64,000 bases of DNA from an uncultured Eubacteriales bacterium. GTDB taxonomy: Bacteria; Bacillota; Clostridia; Lachnospirales; Lachnospiraceae. The stretch covers positions 1-64,000 of the forward strand of contig OMZX01000026.1 in the NCBI GenBank assembly GCA_900315665.1, read 5' to 3'. This document shows, in pieces, positions 54,230 to 62,822 of this stretch. Position numbers and translations under genes: made by a program. The notes under the pieces were generated by a model. It was not told where the DNA came from. It saw nothing but the letters and a program-made list of their open reading frames with translations, and made no database searches. Every line of letters begins with the position of its first letter. The first letter of the stretch is position 1.

Positions 54230-54970
54230 TTACATTTCAATGTCCTGCTTCAAGGAGGCTTTCTGCGAGTCTTGCGGTGCCGCAGCTTCGGCGGCTTCCA
54301 TCGACCGAATTTTTCCAGCGATAGCCCTTCCAAGCCGGATATGGGAGTCCGGTGTCAGGTGGATGCCATCAAAGATCGAAGCCTCTGCATAATCATTGCC
54401 ATCGAGAAACGCGATGTGCTCGGCTTCTGCAACTTCGTGGTATTCTGCAGGAAATTTCTGCGACCAGGCGATGCCGGCTTCACGTCCATATTTATCGAAA
54501 ACATCCCTCCGGTAAGGCGTTTCCTTCATGAAGGTCGGGCATACAAGCAGGATTTTAGGCGGCACATAACCGGCACCAGTTTCCGGGGCGCCTTTTATGA
54601 TATGAATCAGCTTTTTGATGCCGTCCTTCATATCATAGTGATCGAATCCATCAGGATGCATCTTCGGCTGGATATCATTGATACCAACCATCAGAACGAC
54701 ATAATCTAAAGGACGATGGCTTAAAAGACAGGGCAGAAGATAGGCGTCTGACAGACGATAATCTTCACCTGGTACTTTGTACATGGTTGTCCGTCCGCCG
54801 AGCCCCTCTTCGATGATATCCCACTGATCGATGCCGAGCGTCTTTTGCATGACACAAGGCCAACGGGTATTCTCATCGTAGCGGTCGGAGGGATAAGGAG
54901 AGGCCTCCTTCTCCGGGATGACGCCATAGGTGTTAGAGTCTCCAAAGCATAAAATCTTTTTTCTTTTCAT
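54230..54970 (-). CDS. SGNH/GDSL hydrolase, arylesterase-like
   Basis: 246 residues, cytoplasmic (no signal). Block I ILCFGDSNTYGVIPE with the catalytic Ser (about 11), block II Gly in GLGGRTT (about 57-63), block III VLMVGINDI with Asn (about 92-100), block V IFDGIHLTPDSH with Asp and His (about 199-210). All four SGNH residues are visible. Related enzymes hydrolyse aryl or acyl esters. Divergent from the LacI gene. Confidence 0.88.
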   Translation of the reverse strand: MKRKKILCFGDSNTYGVIPEKEASPYPSDRYDENTRWPCVMQKTLGIDQWDIIEEGLGGRTTMYKVPGEDYRLSDAYLLPCLLSHRPLDYVVLMVGINDIQPKMHPDGFDHYDMKDGIKKLIHIIKGAPETGAGYVPPKILLVCPTFMKETPYRRDVFDKYGREAGIAWSQKFPAEYHEVAEAEHIAFLDGNDYAEASIFDGIHLTPDSHIRLGRAIAGKIRSMEAAEAAAPQDSQKASLKQDIEM

Positions 54971-55034
54971 CGAAGTGCCCCATTTTTAAAATTTTACGTT
55001 ATGATAGCAGTATCTAAAAAGAGGAAGTGCTATC

Positions 55035-56108
55035 GTGAGTAGAAAAATAACCATCCGCGACGTCGCAGAAAAAGCGGGCGTCAGCATTAGCTCGGTACAC
55101 CTTGCGCTCAATGGAAAACGCGGGGTAAGTGAGGAAACAAGGAAGGAAATAAAACGGGTTGCGGAAGAACTCGGCTATCATCCGAACGTCATAGCGTCTA
55201 CGCTGAAACGGAAATCCGGATGCATCGCGATTCTCGTGCCGGATGTCATGGACAATAACCGCTACTATTATCCGCCAATCTGGAAGGGTATCCGCGGCTA
55301 TATTGACCAGGATATCGCAGGCCTTGAATTTTTGGAATTTCCTTACAATGACTCCACTGCGCGCGAAACCGAGGACAAGCTGTCCAAGCTGCTGCATGCC
55401 CATGAAATCAACGGACTTCTGACCGTCGGACATGAGAATGTCCTGACGGAGGAGGACTGGCGACTCATCGAGGAGCAGGACATCAAGGTTGTGTTTATTT
55501 CCTCTGTGGAGCCGAACAGGAAGAGACTTACCTCTGTAGAGCCATCCTATGAGATTATCGGCAGAACCATGGCAGAGCTCATTACGAGCCGGATAGAACC
55601 ATATGGAAGCATTTTCCTCTGTGCCGGTAATCCGAAATATCTGGCGCATTCCCGCGTAGTTCGTGGCTTTGACGCGTATCTCGAGGAGAACAATATCCCG
55701 AACCTCGTGTATAAGGATTATTCCTGGACGATCGATGAGTCAAATTATCTTCATATTCTACGGGAGATATCTCGCCAGGATGTAGCAGCCTGCGCGGCAG
55801 TACATTCACAGGGTACGATCCTGATCGGGCGGGCTCTGGAAGAAAGCGGCAAGGCAGGAAACATGATCGCAGTTGGGTCTGATATTTCGGAGGAAACCAC
55901 GAGACGCATCGAGGCCGGAACACTCACCTATGTTATCCAGAAAAATCCGTATGCACAGAGCTATCTCGGACTGCAGGCACTTGCAGATTATTTCATGGCC
56001 GGTAAGACACCGAAAAAACAGACCATCTATGTGGGCTCCGAAGTCGTACTGAAGAGCAATCTCATCATGTACGAAGACGGCAGCTATAACGGCATCATGC
56101 TAAATTGA
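55035..56108 (+). CDS. LacI-family transcriptional regulator
   Basis: 357 residues, GTG start at 55035 after gaggaag. LacI helix-turn-helix TIRDVAEKAGVSISSVHLAL and hinge LGYHPNVIASTLKR (about 5-60), then a periplasmic-binding-like sensor domain (about 62-345). Placed at the head of the sugar-acid locus; three AAAACGTTTT sites near 58.2-58.5 kb fit its presumed operator. Ends head to tail with the SDR gene on the other strand. Confidence 0.9.
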   Translation: MSRKITIRDVAEKAGVSISSVHLALNGKRGVSEETRKEIKRVAEELGYHPNVIASTLKRKSGCIAILVPDVMDNNRYYYPPIWKGIRGYIDQDIAGLEFLEFPYNDSTARETEDKLSKLLHAHEINGLLTVGHENVLTEEDWRLIEEQDIKVVFISSVEPNRKRLTSVEPSYEIIGRTMAELITSRIEPYGSIFLCAGNPKYLAHSRVVRGFDAYLEENNIPNLVYKDYSWTIDESNYLHILREISRQDVAACAAVHSQGTILIGRALEESGKAGNMIAVGSDISEETTRRIEAGTLTYVIQKNPYAQSYLGLQALADYFMAGKTPKKQTIYVGSEVVLKSNLIMYEDGSYNGIMLN

Positions 56109-56858
56109 TTAATACCCGTAAGCCAGTGCGCCACCGTCCACGGCGTAATCCTGCCCGTTGATGTAGGAACCGTGCGGACCGATGAGAAAAGCCGCCAGTG
56201 CGCCGAGATCCTTCGTATCGCCGAAATCATGCACCGGAATACGATTGAGAATCTGCCCGCGGCGCTTCTCATCCATCACTTCATCAAGCATCTTCGAATG
56301 GAACCAGCCCGGTGCGATGGAGTTCACACAGATGTTATCATTTGCCCATTCGATGGCGAGACCTCTTGTGAGACCAAGAACTGCTGATTTCGAAATGCAA
56401 TAAGGAACAACCAAAGAGAAGCCGAGATGCGCGCTCATACTGGAGATATTAATGATTCTGCCTTTATGAGGACTCTTTTTAAGATATGGATAAGCCGCCT
56501 GCGACATCATAAAAGCATATTTCACATTTGTATCGAGCACATGGTCAAAGGCTTCCTCCGGAACCTCTTCTGCGCGTGCCTTATAAGTTGCGCCGGCGTT
56601 ATTTACCAGAAAATCGAGATGGCCGTCGTGCTTTTCCGCAAGCTCTTCGATGATTTTCTTCATTTCCGCCTGGTTGCTGATATCACCCTTGATGTGGATG
56701 GTACCCGGTTCGCTGTCCGGCAGACCTTCCTTTACTTTACCGGTTCTTGAAATGATATAAACAGTCGCACCGGCAAGTGCAAGCTGATTTGCCACATCGA
56801 GACCGATGCCGCTGGAACCGCCGGTTACGATGCCGGCATAGCCTAATAATTCACCCAT
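56109..56858 (-). CDS. SDR-family oxidoreductase
   Basis: 249 residues from the ATG at 56858 (agaggaggcaataaa). Classical short-chain dehydrogenase: GIVTGGSSGIGLDVA (about 9-23), NNAGA (about 87-91), the Ser in INISSMSAHLG and the YxxxK in VVPYCISKSAVL (about 149-160). C-terminus GQDYAVDGGALA is typical. Likely oxidises a sugar acid or polyol intermediate with NAD(P). Downstream of the enolase-superfamily gene in the same operon. Confidence 0.9.
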   Translation of the reverse strand: MGELLGYAGIVTGGSSGIGLDVANQLALAGATVYIISRTGKVKEGLPDSEPGTIHIKGDISNQAEMKKIIEELAEKHDGHLDFLVNNAGATYKARAEEVPEEAFDHVLDTNVKYAFMMSQAAYPYLKKSPHKGRIINISSMSAHLGFSLVVPYCISKSAVLGLTRGLAIEWANDNICVNSIAPGWFHSKMLDEVMDEKRRGQILNRIPVHDFGDTKDLGALAAFLIGPHGSYINGQDYAVDGGALAYGY

Positions 56859-56956
56859 TTTATTGCCTCCTCTAAATAGGAATTTCTTCAAAAAAAGATA
56901 AAAGTTATAGAAAGTTACGTAACGAAGGCAGGGTTAAACATACCCTGCCCATTCTG

Positions 56957-58081
56957 TCAGCCTTTATATTCCTGACAAATGTAGTTGTGACAAGCAGACT
57001 TGATCAGATCCCAATCCAACTCGACACCTACACCTGGCTTATCCGGCACATGGATGATGCCGTATTCGTCGATCGGAAGATCACCCTTCATCGGCAGACG
57101 ATAATTATCCTCAGGTACGAAGTATTCAAAGTATTTGCAGTTCTTGATGGCACAGCTCACATGAAGATTTGCTACATCCATATAGTTCATCGTCGTCGTA
57201 TGGATCTCGACATTGAGGCCGAAGGCCTCGGCAAGATGTGCAATCTTTAGCGTACCCGTCACGCCATCCTTCCAGGAAACATCTGCCCGGACGATGTCGG
57301 CGGCATGCTGTGCGATTACCTGTGCGACACCCCAGTGACAGCCACGGGTGGTTTCGGTAGCGGCGATCGGAATATCCAGCGTGCGACAGAGCTCCGTGTA
57401 TTTATAAAGCTCAAAATCACGGAAGGGCTCTTCAAACCATTCGAAGTTAAGCCGCTCAAGCTGACGGCCGACACGTACTGCCTCATCGATCGTATAGTCA
57501 CCAACCGGATCGGTCATCAGGGCATAGTCGGGTCCGACAGCGTCCCGTACCGCCTGGTGAACGGCCATATCAAATTCTACCGGTCCACCCGGATGCATCT
57601 TGTAACCTTTTATTCCGCGCTCTTTATAGTAGAGCGCTTCCTTTACATAATCATCGACTGCCGGCAGGAAATTCGAGCTCGCATATACCGGAAGAGAATC
57701 CCGATAAGCACCGATGTACTTATAAAGAGGAAGAGAAGCCTCCTTTGCACAAATATCCCAAAGCGCGACATCGACAGGACCCGGCAGAAAAACAGGGAAA
57801 AAGGCTTCATGCCGGTCAATGACCCAAAGCTCCTGGAAGATGGCTTCCCGGTCATGCGGATCACGTCCAAGTACCACCGGCGCAACCGTTTCATTAAGAT
57901 AGGATTCAGACACTGCACCGGATCTTGCGGCCATACAGGTTGCGATACCTTCGATGCCGGTATCGGTCGTCAGCTTGATGACCAGAACATCCCAGCCCAT
58001 CTTGGCGCCACCCTGACGCTTTTTATCAAAGAGACATTTGCCTCGTTCTACCCACCAGCTTTCAAATTTCTGGATGATCAT
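56957..58081 (-). CDS. Enolase-superfamily (MR/MLE) sugar-acid dehydratase
   Basis: 374 residues, start after GGAGGAAAATTCGT. Mandelate racemase/muconate lactonising enzyme family: acid/base Lys in GYKMHPGG (about 161-168, a K-x-H pattern as in acid-sugar dehydratases), metal Asp in LMTDPVGDYT, Glu in FEWFEEPF and ATETTRG, and the barrel end HTTTMNYMDVANLH. Likely dehydrates an aldonate or aldarate to a 2-keto-3-deoxy acid. Substrate not assignable. Divergent from the TRAP operon. Confidence 0.86.
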   Translation of the reverse strand: MIIQKFESWWVERGKCLFDKKRQGGAKMGWDVLVIKLTTDTGIEGIATCMAARSGAVSESYLNETVAPVVLGRDPHDREAIFQELWVIDRHEAFFPVFLPGPVDVALWDICAKEASLPLYKYIGAYRDSLPVYASSNFLPAVDDYVKEALYYKERGIKGYKMHPGGPVEFDMAVHQAVRDAVGPDYALMTDPVGDYTIDEAVRVGRQLERLNFEWFEEPFRDFELYKYTELCRTLDIPIAATETTRGCHWGVAQVIAQHAADIVRADVSWKDGVTGTLKIAHLAEAFGLNVEIHTTTMNYMDVANLHVSCAIKNCKYFEYFVPEDNYRLPMKGDLPIDEYGIIHVPDKPGVGVELDWDLIKSACHNYICQEYKG

Positions 58082-58499
58082 AATACGAATTTTCCTCCAT
58101 GCAATTCATATTAGCTTGCGGAATGAGTAAATCAGAAATGTCGGTTTTCACATTACCGCGGAGCTTATCACTACGTTACAAAATAAAACGTTTTAGTGCA
58201 TTATAACAATAAGATTAAAAAATATCCATAAAAGCTAAAAAATATATTTCATTTCGTGATTATGATAGAAATTCCTGTCGTTCATACAGCATATTGCACA
58301 ATAAAATGAACTAAACAAACTAAAAACGCTGGAAATAATTGACATACTCCCAAAAACATGGTAACGTGATACCAGCAAGTAACAAAAACGTTTTAGCTTG
58401 CTGCGTAAGCAGTAACTGTTCGTGAAAAAGGTTTGAAATAAAAAACGTTTTTGCTTGAAATTTCATCTCATACACAGCGGTGTATGAAAAGGAGGAATC
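58082..58499. promoter_or_regulatory. Divergent control region with three LacI-type operators
   Basis: 418 bases without a gene. AAAACGTTTT occurs at 58185-58194, 58385-58394 and 58442-58451 (the last within AAAAACGTTTTT). The first two are exactly 200 bases apart. A possible TRAP promoter, TTGACA (58339-58344) with a 17-base spacer and TAACGT (58362-58367), lies just before the second site, so that site would block elongation. Site 1 lies 104 bases upstream of the dehydratase start. Confidence 0.7.
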
Positions 58500-59621
58500 A
58501 TGAAAAAAAGAGTAGTTGCATTAACGATGGCTGGCCTTATGGCGATGTCACTGGCAGCCTGTGGCGGTTCGTCCGGTAGCAGTACAGCTACGACAGCAGC
58601 ACCGGCTGCACCGGCTGAGACGAAGGCTCAGGCAGAGACGACAGCAGCAGCAACAGAAGCTGCGGCAGCACCTGCAGGCGATGCGATCGTTCTTAAGTGG
58701 TCTGAGGTAAATGGCGATGAGTACGGTGCAACCGTAGGTGCAAAGGCATTTGCTGAGAAGATCAAGGAAGTTTCAAACGGACAGATCACAATCGATCTTT
58801 ATGAGAATGGAACTCTCGGCGATGAGAAGACCTCGATGCAGGGCATCCAGATGGGCACACTCGATATCTTCCGTGGTAATGCTTCTTCTCTTCCGAACTA
58901 TGGCGCACCGACAATCGGTCTTACCGGCCTTCCATACCTCTTTAAGGACATGGATCAGTTTGAGGCTATGGCTGAGTCTGATCTTGGTAAAGAGCTTCTG
59001 GAGTCCGTTGACAAGGATGATTGCGGTTATGTAGCACTCGGCTGGCTGACAGAAGGTCCGAGATCCATGTTTATCACAGAGGATACCTATAAGAAGCTGG
59101 GCAGCCCTGAATCCGTAACACTTGATATGATGAAGGGACTTAAGATCCGTGTACCGGAGACCGACCTCATGGTTAATACGATGAAGGCACTTGGTTCTTC
59201 TGCAACACCGATTGCTTACTCAGAGCTTTATACATCTCTTCAGTCCGGTGTCGTTGATGGTGCTGAGAACGGTGTTACATCATACCTTTCCAACTCCTTC
59301 AATGAAGTTGCTCCTTACTTCATTACAGATGCACACACCTTCGGCTGTGGTGTTATCCTCATGAACAAGGATAAGTGGAACTCTCTTACCGATGAGCAGA
59401 AGGGCTGGATGCAGGAAGCATCTGCTGCAGCATCTAAGGCTTGCTACGAGTACAACCAGAAGCAGGAGCAGGCTGCATTTGATTCCTTCGCAGAGAAGGG
59501 TGCTACGAAGCTTGAGGTTGCTGATATCGATAAGTGGCAGGAAGCTGTACAGAGCGTATATGCAACCTACGATGCAGATGATCAGGAGATGATCAAGAAG
59601 CTTGGCTCCGGGTCCTATTAA
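58500..59621 (+). CDS. dctP: TRAP transporter substrate-binding protein DctP
   Basis: 373 residues. Lipoprotein signal MKKRVVALTMAGLMAMSLAA with lipobox Cys at 21, and an Ala/Thr linker to about 60. DctP fold: IVLKWSEVNGDEYGATVGAK (about 63-82), LPYLFKDMDQFEAMAESDLG, LKIRVPETDLMVNTMKALGS with the conserved Arg that binds the ligand carboxylate, and VDGAENGVTSYLSNSFNEVA. Binds a carboxylate, here probably a sugar acid. First gene of the TRAP operon. Confidence 0.9.
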   Translation: MKKRVVALTMAGLMAMSLAACGGSSGSSTATTAAPAAPAETKAQAETTAAATEAAAAPAGDAIVLKWSEVNGDEYGATVGAKAFAEKIKEVSNGQITIDLYENGTLGDEKTSMQGIQMGTLDIFRGNASSLPNYGAPTIGLTGLPYLFKDMDQFEAMAESDLGKELLESVDKDDCGYVALGWLTEGPRSMFITEDTYKKLGSPESVTLDMMKGLKIRVPETDLMVNTMKALGSSATPIAYSELYTSLQSGVVDGAENGVTSYLSNSFNEVAPYFITDAHTFGCGVILMNKDKWNSLTDEQKGWMQEASAAASKACYEYNQKQEQAAFDSFAEKGATKLEVADIDKWQEAVQSVYATYDADDQEMIKKLGSGSY

Positions 59622-59715
59622 GCAAAAGACTATATAGGAGTTGAAGAATATTGATCGGTAATGTCTACAGCAGGCATCCTTCCGCTGAAATATTCAATCG
59701 ATCAATGTCTGCAAT

Positions 59716-59752
59716 GGGAGCTGTAAGTTAATTGCAGCTCCCGTTATTTTTT
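59716..59752 (+). terminator. Partial terminator between dctP and dctQ
   Basis: GGGAGCTG (59716-59723) and CAGCTCCC (59735-59742) plus GTTATTTTTT. It probably lets dctP be made in excess over the membrane subunits, a common arrangement. Confidence 0.7.
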
Positions 59753-59778
59753 GAAATAAGGGATAAGAGGTTTTGGAC

Positions 59779-60270
59779 ATGACACTGGAAAAAATCAAAA
59801 AATTCTGGGATCCCATCGATAACGTGATATTTACCGCACTGAAATATCTTTGCGCGGCACTTCTCGGTGCACTGATCCTGATTGTTTTCTACATCTTCCT
59901 TGGAAGATATGTATTTCATCATTCACCGATGTGGGGCGAACCACTTTCTCTGTTCCTTCTCACATGGATGAGTATCCTGGGATCGGCACTTGTACTTCGC
60001 ACCGACGAACATCTGAAGGTTACGATGTTTGATGAAAAGATGGGAAAGAAGGGCATCCTTCTGACAGATATCCTTGCGACAATCTGCGTGCTCATCTTTG
60101 CTGTGTTCATGATTATCTATGGATGGCAGCTGATGAAGGCAGCCAGAACGAACTCCATGGCCGGCATCAATATTCCGTATAAGTGGATGTATGCATCCCT
60201 ACCGGTGACGGGTGTTTTGTATCTTTTCGGCCTTGTATCGCAGTGGGTAAGGAGGCTTGATCAGCGATGA
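59779..60270 (+). CDS. dctQ: TRAP transporter small membrane subunit DctQ
   Basis: 163 residues from the ATG at 59779 (AAGAGG eight bases upstream; TTG at 59773 is less likely). Four membrane helices; WGEPLSLFLLTWMSILGSAL and NSMAGINIPYKWMYASLPVT are DctQ-typical. Overlaps dctM by 4 bases. Confidence 0.9.
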   Translation: MTLEKIKKFWDPIDNVIFTALKYLCAALLGALILIVFYIFLGRYVFHHSPMWGEPLSLFLLTWMSILGSALVLRTDEHLKVTMFDEKMGKKGILLTDILATICVLIFAVFMIIYGWQLMKAARTNSMAGINIPYKWMYASLPVTGVLYLFGLVSQWVRRLDQR

Positions 60271-61571
60271 GTCAGACAGCAATTGCAACATTAATCCTTC
60301 TGGTGGTTTTTCTGGCGCTTGTATTTCTCAGAGTGCCGATTGTCTATGCGATTGGTATCGCATCACTTCTCGATTTCTTCTATCTCGGCATCAATCCGAT
60401 GCAGATGGCACTGAAATTTGTTTCGAATCTTAATTCCTATACGCTTTTGTCGGTTCCTTTCTTTATCACGATGGGTGAACTGATGAGCGCAGGCGGTGTG
60501 ACAGATCGTCTGATTGATTTCTCAAAGGAACTCGTCGGCTGGGTACGTGGCGGTGCTGCCATGGTAAATGTCGTCGCATCCTTCTTCTTCGGCGGCATCT
60601 CTGGTTCTTCGAGTGCCGACTGTGCATCCCTCGGACCAATCGAGATCAAGATGATGGAGGACCAGGGCTATGACCGTCCGTTCTCTACCTGTCTTACGAT
60701 GGCTTCTTCTGTAGAAGGTATCCTCGTTCCGCCATCCCAGAACATGGTTATTTACACACTGGCTGCTGCCGGTGTCACCACGGTATCGATCGGACAGCTT
60801 TTCGTAGCCGGTTATGTTCCCGGCGCCGTACTCTCCATCGTACTGATGATTTACTCCTACTATTACTCCAAGAAGAACAACATTCCGGTAACCGGTAAGT
60901 TTAACGCCGGCCGCTGTGGACGTTCCTTCCTGGCAGCCATCTGGGGCCTTATGGCCGTTCTTATCGTCGTAGTCGGCGTCATTGCCGGTGTCTTCACGAC
61001 GACAGAATCCGCAGCGGTAGCCGTCATCTGGTCCATGATCGTCGGCCTCTTTATCTACAAGGGCTTCAAGTTCAAGGACATCCCGACCATCTTCAACAAC
61101 GTTACCATGACACTTGGTAAGGTTCTGATCCTCATCGGCGTTTCCGGTTCCTTCACGTATCTCCTGACCTATCTTAAGGTTCCGGAGCAGGTGACGAAGC
61201 TTCTCTTCAGCATCACGGATAACAAGATCGTGATTCTGATTCTTCTTAACATTCTCATGCTGATCCTCGGTTGCCTCATCGAGATGGCCTGCCTCATTCT
61301 AATGCTTACACCGGTCATCCTTCCGATCTGGATGTCGCTCGGCCTTTCACCGATTCAACTTGGTATCGTCATGGTACTGAATCTCGGTATCGGTCTTCTG
61401 ACACCGCCGGTTGGCTCCACGCTGTTTATCGGCTCGGCGATTTCAGGCATACGAATCGAGAAGCTGTCGAAGGCAATGATTCCGTTCTATATCACGATGA
61501 CCGTTGCACTCTTAATTCTTACGTACTTCCCGCAGAGCTTCATGTGGCTTCCGAATATGATGTACGGCTAA
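60267..61571 (+). CDS. dctM: TRAP transporter large permease DctM
   Basis: 434 residues, about 12 membrane segments. FFGGISGSSSADCASLGPIE (about 110-129), PPSQNMVIYTLAAAGVTTVS, and the C-terminal NLGIGLLTPPVGSTLFIGSA are DctM signatures. Na+-driven import of the DctP ligand. Followed by a hairpin (61589-61616). Confidence 0.93.
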   Translation: MSQTAIATLILLVVFLALVFLRVPIVYAIGIASLLDFFYLGINPMQMALKFVSNLNSYTLLSVPFFITMGELMSAGGVTDRLIDFSKELVGWVRGGAAMVNVVASFFFGGISGSSSADCASLGPIEIKMMEDQGYDRPFSTCLTMASSVEGILVPPSQNMVIYTLAAAGVTTVSIGQLFVAGYVPGAVLSIVLMIYSYYYSKKNNIPVTGKFNAGRCGRSFLAAIWGLMAVLIVVVGVIAGVFTTTESAAVAVIWSMIVGLFIYKGFKFKDIPTIFNNVTMTLGKVLILIGVSGSFTYLLTYLKVPEQVTKLLFSITDNKIVILILLNILMLILGCLIEMACLILMLTPVILPIWMSLGLSPIQLGIVMVLNLGIGLLTPPVGSTLFIGSAISGIRIEKLSKAMIPFYITMTVALLILTYFPQSFMWLPNMMYG

Positions 61572-61588
61572 ATGATTGAGAATTGACA

Positions 61589-61616
61589 CAGGCTGTATTC
61601 ACCATGATACAGCCTG
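61589..61616 (+). terminator. Hairpin after dctM
   Basis: CAGGCTGTAT and ATACAGCCTG form a perfect 10-bp stem with an 8-base loop, followed by CTTTC. Weak T-run, so partial read-through to the aldolase gene is likely. Confidence 0.6.
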
Positions 61617-61670
61617 CTTTCATAAGAAGTTTTTACTTGCTGCGATGCGTGCAGCAGAATGGAGCATAAC

Positions 61671-62381
61671 ATGGAAAAGCAATGGAAAGATGATGATGAG
61701 ATGTTCAGCCTCATGAAGGAAAAGCTGTACACACCGGTGGTTGGAGATATCCTGGACCAAATGGGCTACAGCCACCAGTTCCTGCCGGCTGAGATCAGAC
61801 CTCTGGAGTCAATGATTCCGGCGGAAGCCTTCATTGACCGGTCTGTACCGGATAATCGGTTAAAGGTTGCGGGCTACGCCTGCACTGTTCTTGAAAATGA
61901 TGTCTATGGTGCACCGGATAAGCCATTCGGGTACATGACAGAGGCATTGGACCAGTTACAAAAGAATGAGATTTATGTTGCGACAGGCGCACATAATTCA
62001 GCACTCTGGGGTGAGCTTCTGACTGCGACGGCAAAGGCAAGAGGCGCAGTGGGTGCGATCCTCGATGGGTATGTCCGTGATACGCCACAGATCATGTCCC
62101 AGAATTTCCCGGTTTTCTGCAAGGCAACCTGGGCGCAGGACAGTTCAATCCGGACATATGTGTTTAAGTATCGTGTGCCGATTGAGATCGGACAGGTGAC
62201 GATCCATGACCAGGATATCCTGTTTGGTGATATCGATGGTGTGCTGGTGATCCCGAAGGAAGTGAAGGACGAGGTCATCGAAAAAGCGCTCGTCAAGGCA
62301 TCTGGTGAAAAGGTTGTCCGTAAGGCCATCGAAGGCGGTATGTCATCGACGGAGGCCTTCGCAACCTATCATATTCTTTGA
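61671..62381 (+). CDS. RraA-like aldolase/decarboxylase
   Basis: 236 residues, ATG at 61671 after GGAG. RraA/HMG-CHA aldolase family: YTPVVGDILDQMG (about 20-32), GELLTATAKARGAVGAIL (about 109-126), and DGYVRDT with the catalytic Arg-Asp. In sugar-acid loci such proteins cleave or decarboxylate 2-keto acids. It is not the mRNA-degradation inhibitor RraA of E. coli. Part of the TRAP transcript. Confidence 0.85.
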   Translation: MEKQWKDDDEMFSLMKEKLYTPVVGDILDQMGYSHQFLPAEIRPLESMIPAEAFIDRSVPDNRLKVAGYACTVLENDVYGAPDKPFGYMTEALDQLQKNEIYVATGAHNSALWGELLTATAKARGAVGAILDGYVRDTPQIMSQNFPVFCKATWAQDSSIRTYVFKYRVPIEIGQVTIHDQDILFGDIDGVLVIPKEVKDEVIEKALVKASGEKVVRKAIEGGMSSTEAFATYHIL

Positions 62382-62478
62382 TGAAGTGAAGCGCTTTGAT
62401 GAAGTTGAAGATAATTTCTGACCATGCCGGTGCTTATGTTCCTTTGTTTTGCTGCGATGAGATGGAGAGGATAGTTTT

Positions 62479-62811
62479 ATGAACGAAAGAGTTTTTCAGG
62501 TCAATATCCGCGATAATGTCGCGACAGCACTGGAGGAGATACCGGCCGGGATGACGATACCGGTGATCGGCGATACAGAGGTGAAAGAAATCACAGCGCT
62601 TGATCCAATCCCGAAGGGACATAAAATTGCGGTCTCGGATATTCAAAATGGAGCAAGTGTCATCAAATATGGTATCGTGATTGGTTCTGCCACGAAGGAT
62701 ATCAAAGCCGGAACATGGGTGCATCTCAACGCGATGCGCTCAAACTATGATGAACGTTCCAGTCATCTTGATCCGGTGACAGGCGCACCGCTTGATACGA
62801 AATATCAGTAA
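62479..62811 (+). CDS. UxaA-type dehydratase small (SAF) subunit
   Basis: 110 residues. SAF domain: VNIRDNVATALEEIPAGMTI, ITALDPIPKGHKIAVSDI, VIKYGIVIGSATKDIKAGTW ending in a GTWVHLNAM helix. In altronate and galactarate dehydratases this domain is the N-terminal 100 residues of one chain; here it is a separate gene, as in SuyA/SuyB and split UxaA systems. Start after gagagg; the large subunit follows after 11 bases. Confidence 0.9.
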   Translation: MNERVFQVNIRDNVATALEEIPAGMTIPVIGDTEVKEITALDPIPKGHKIAVSDIQNGASVIKYGIVIGSATKDIKAGTWVHLNAMRSNYDERSSHLDPVTGAPLDTKYQ

Positions 62812-62822
62812 AGGAAAAGCAC

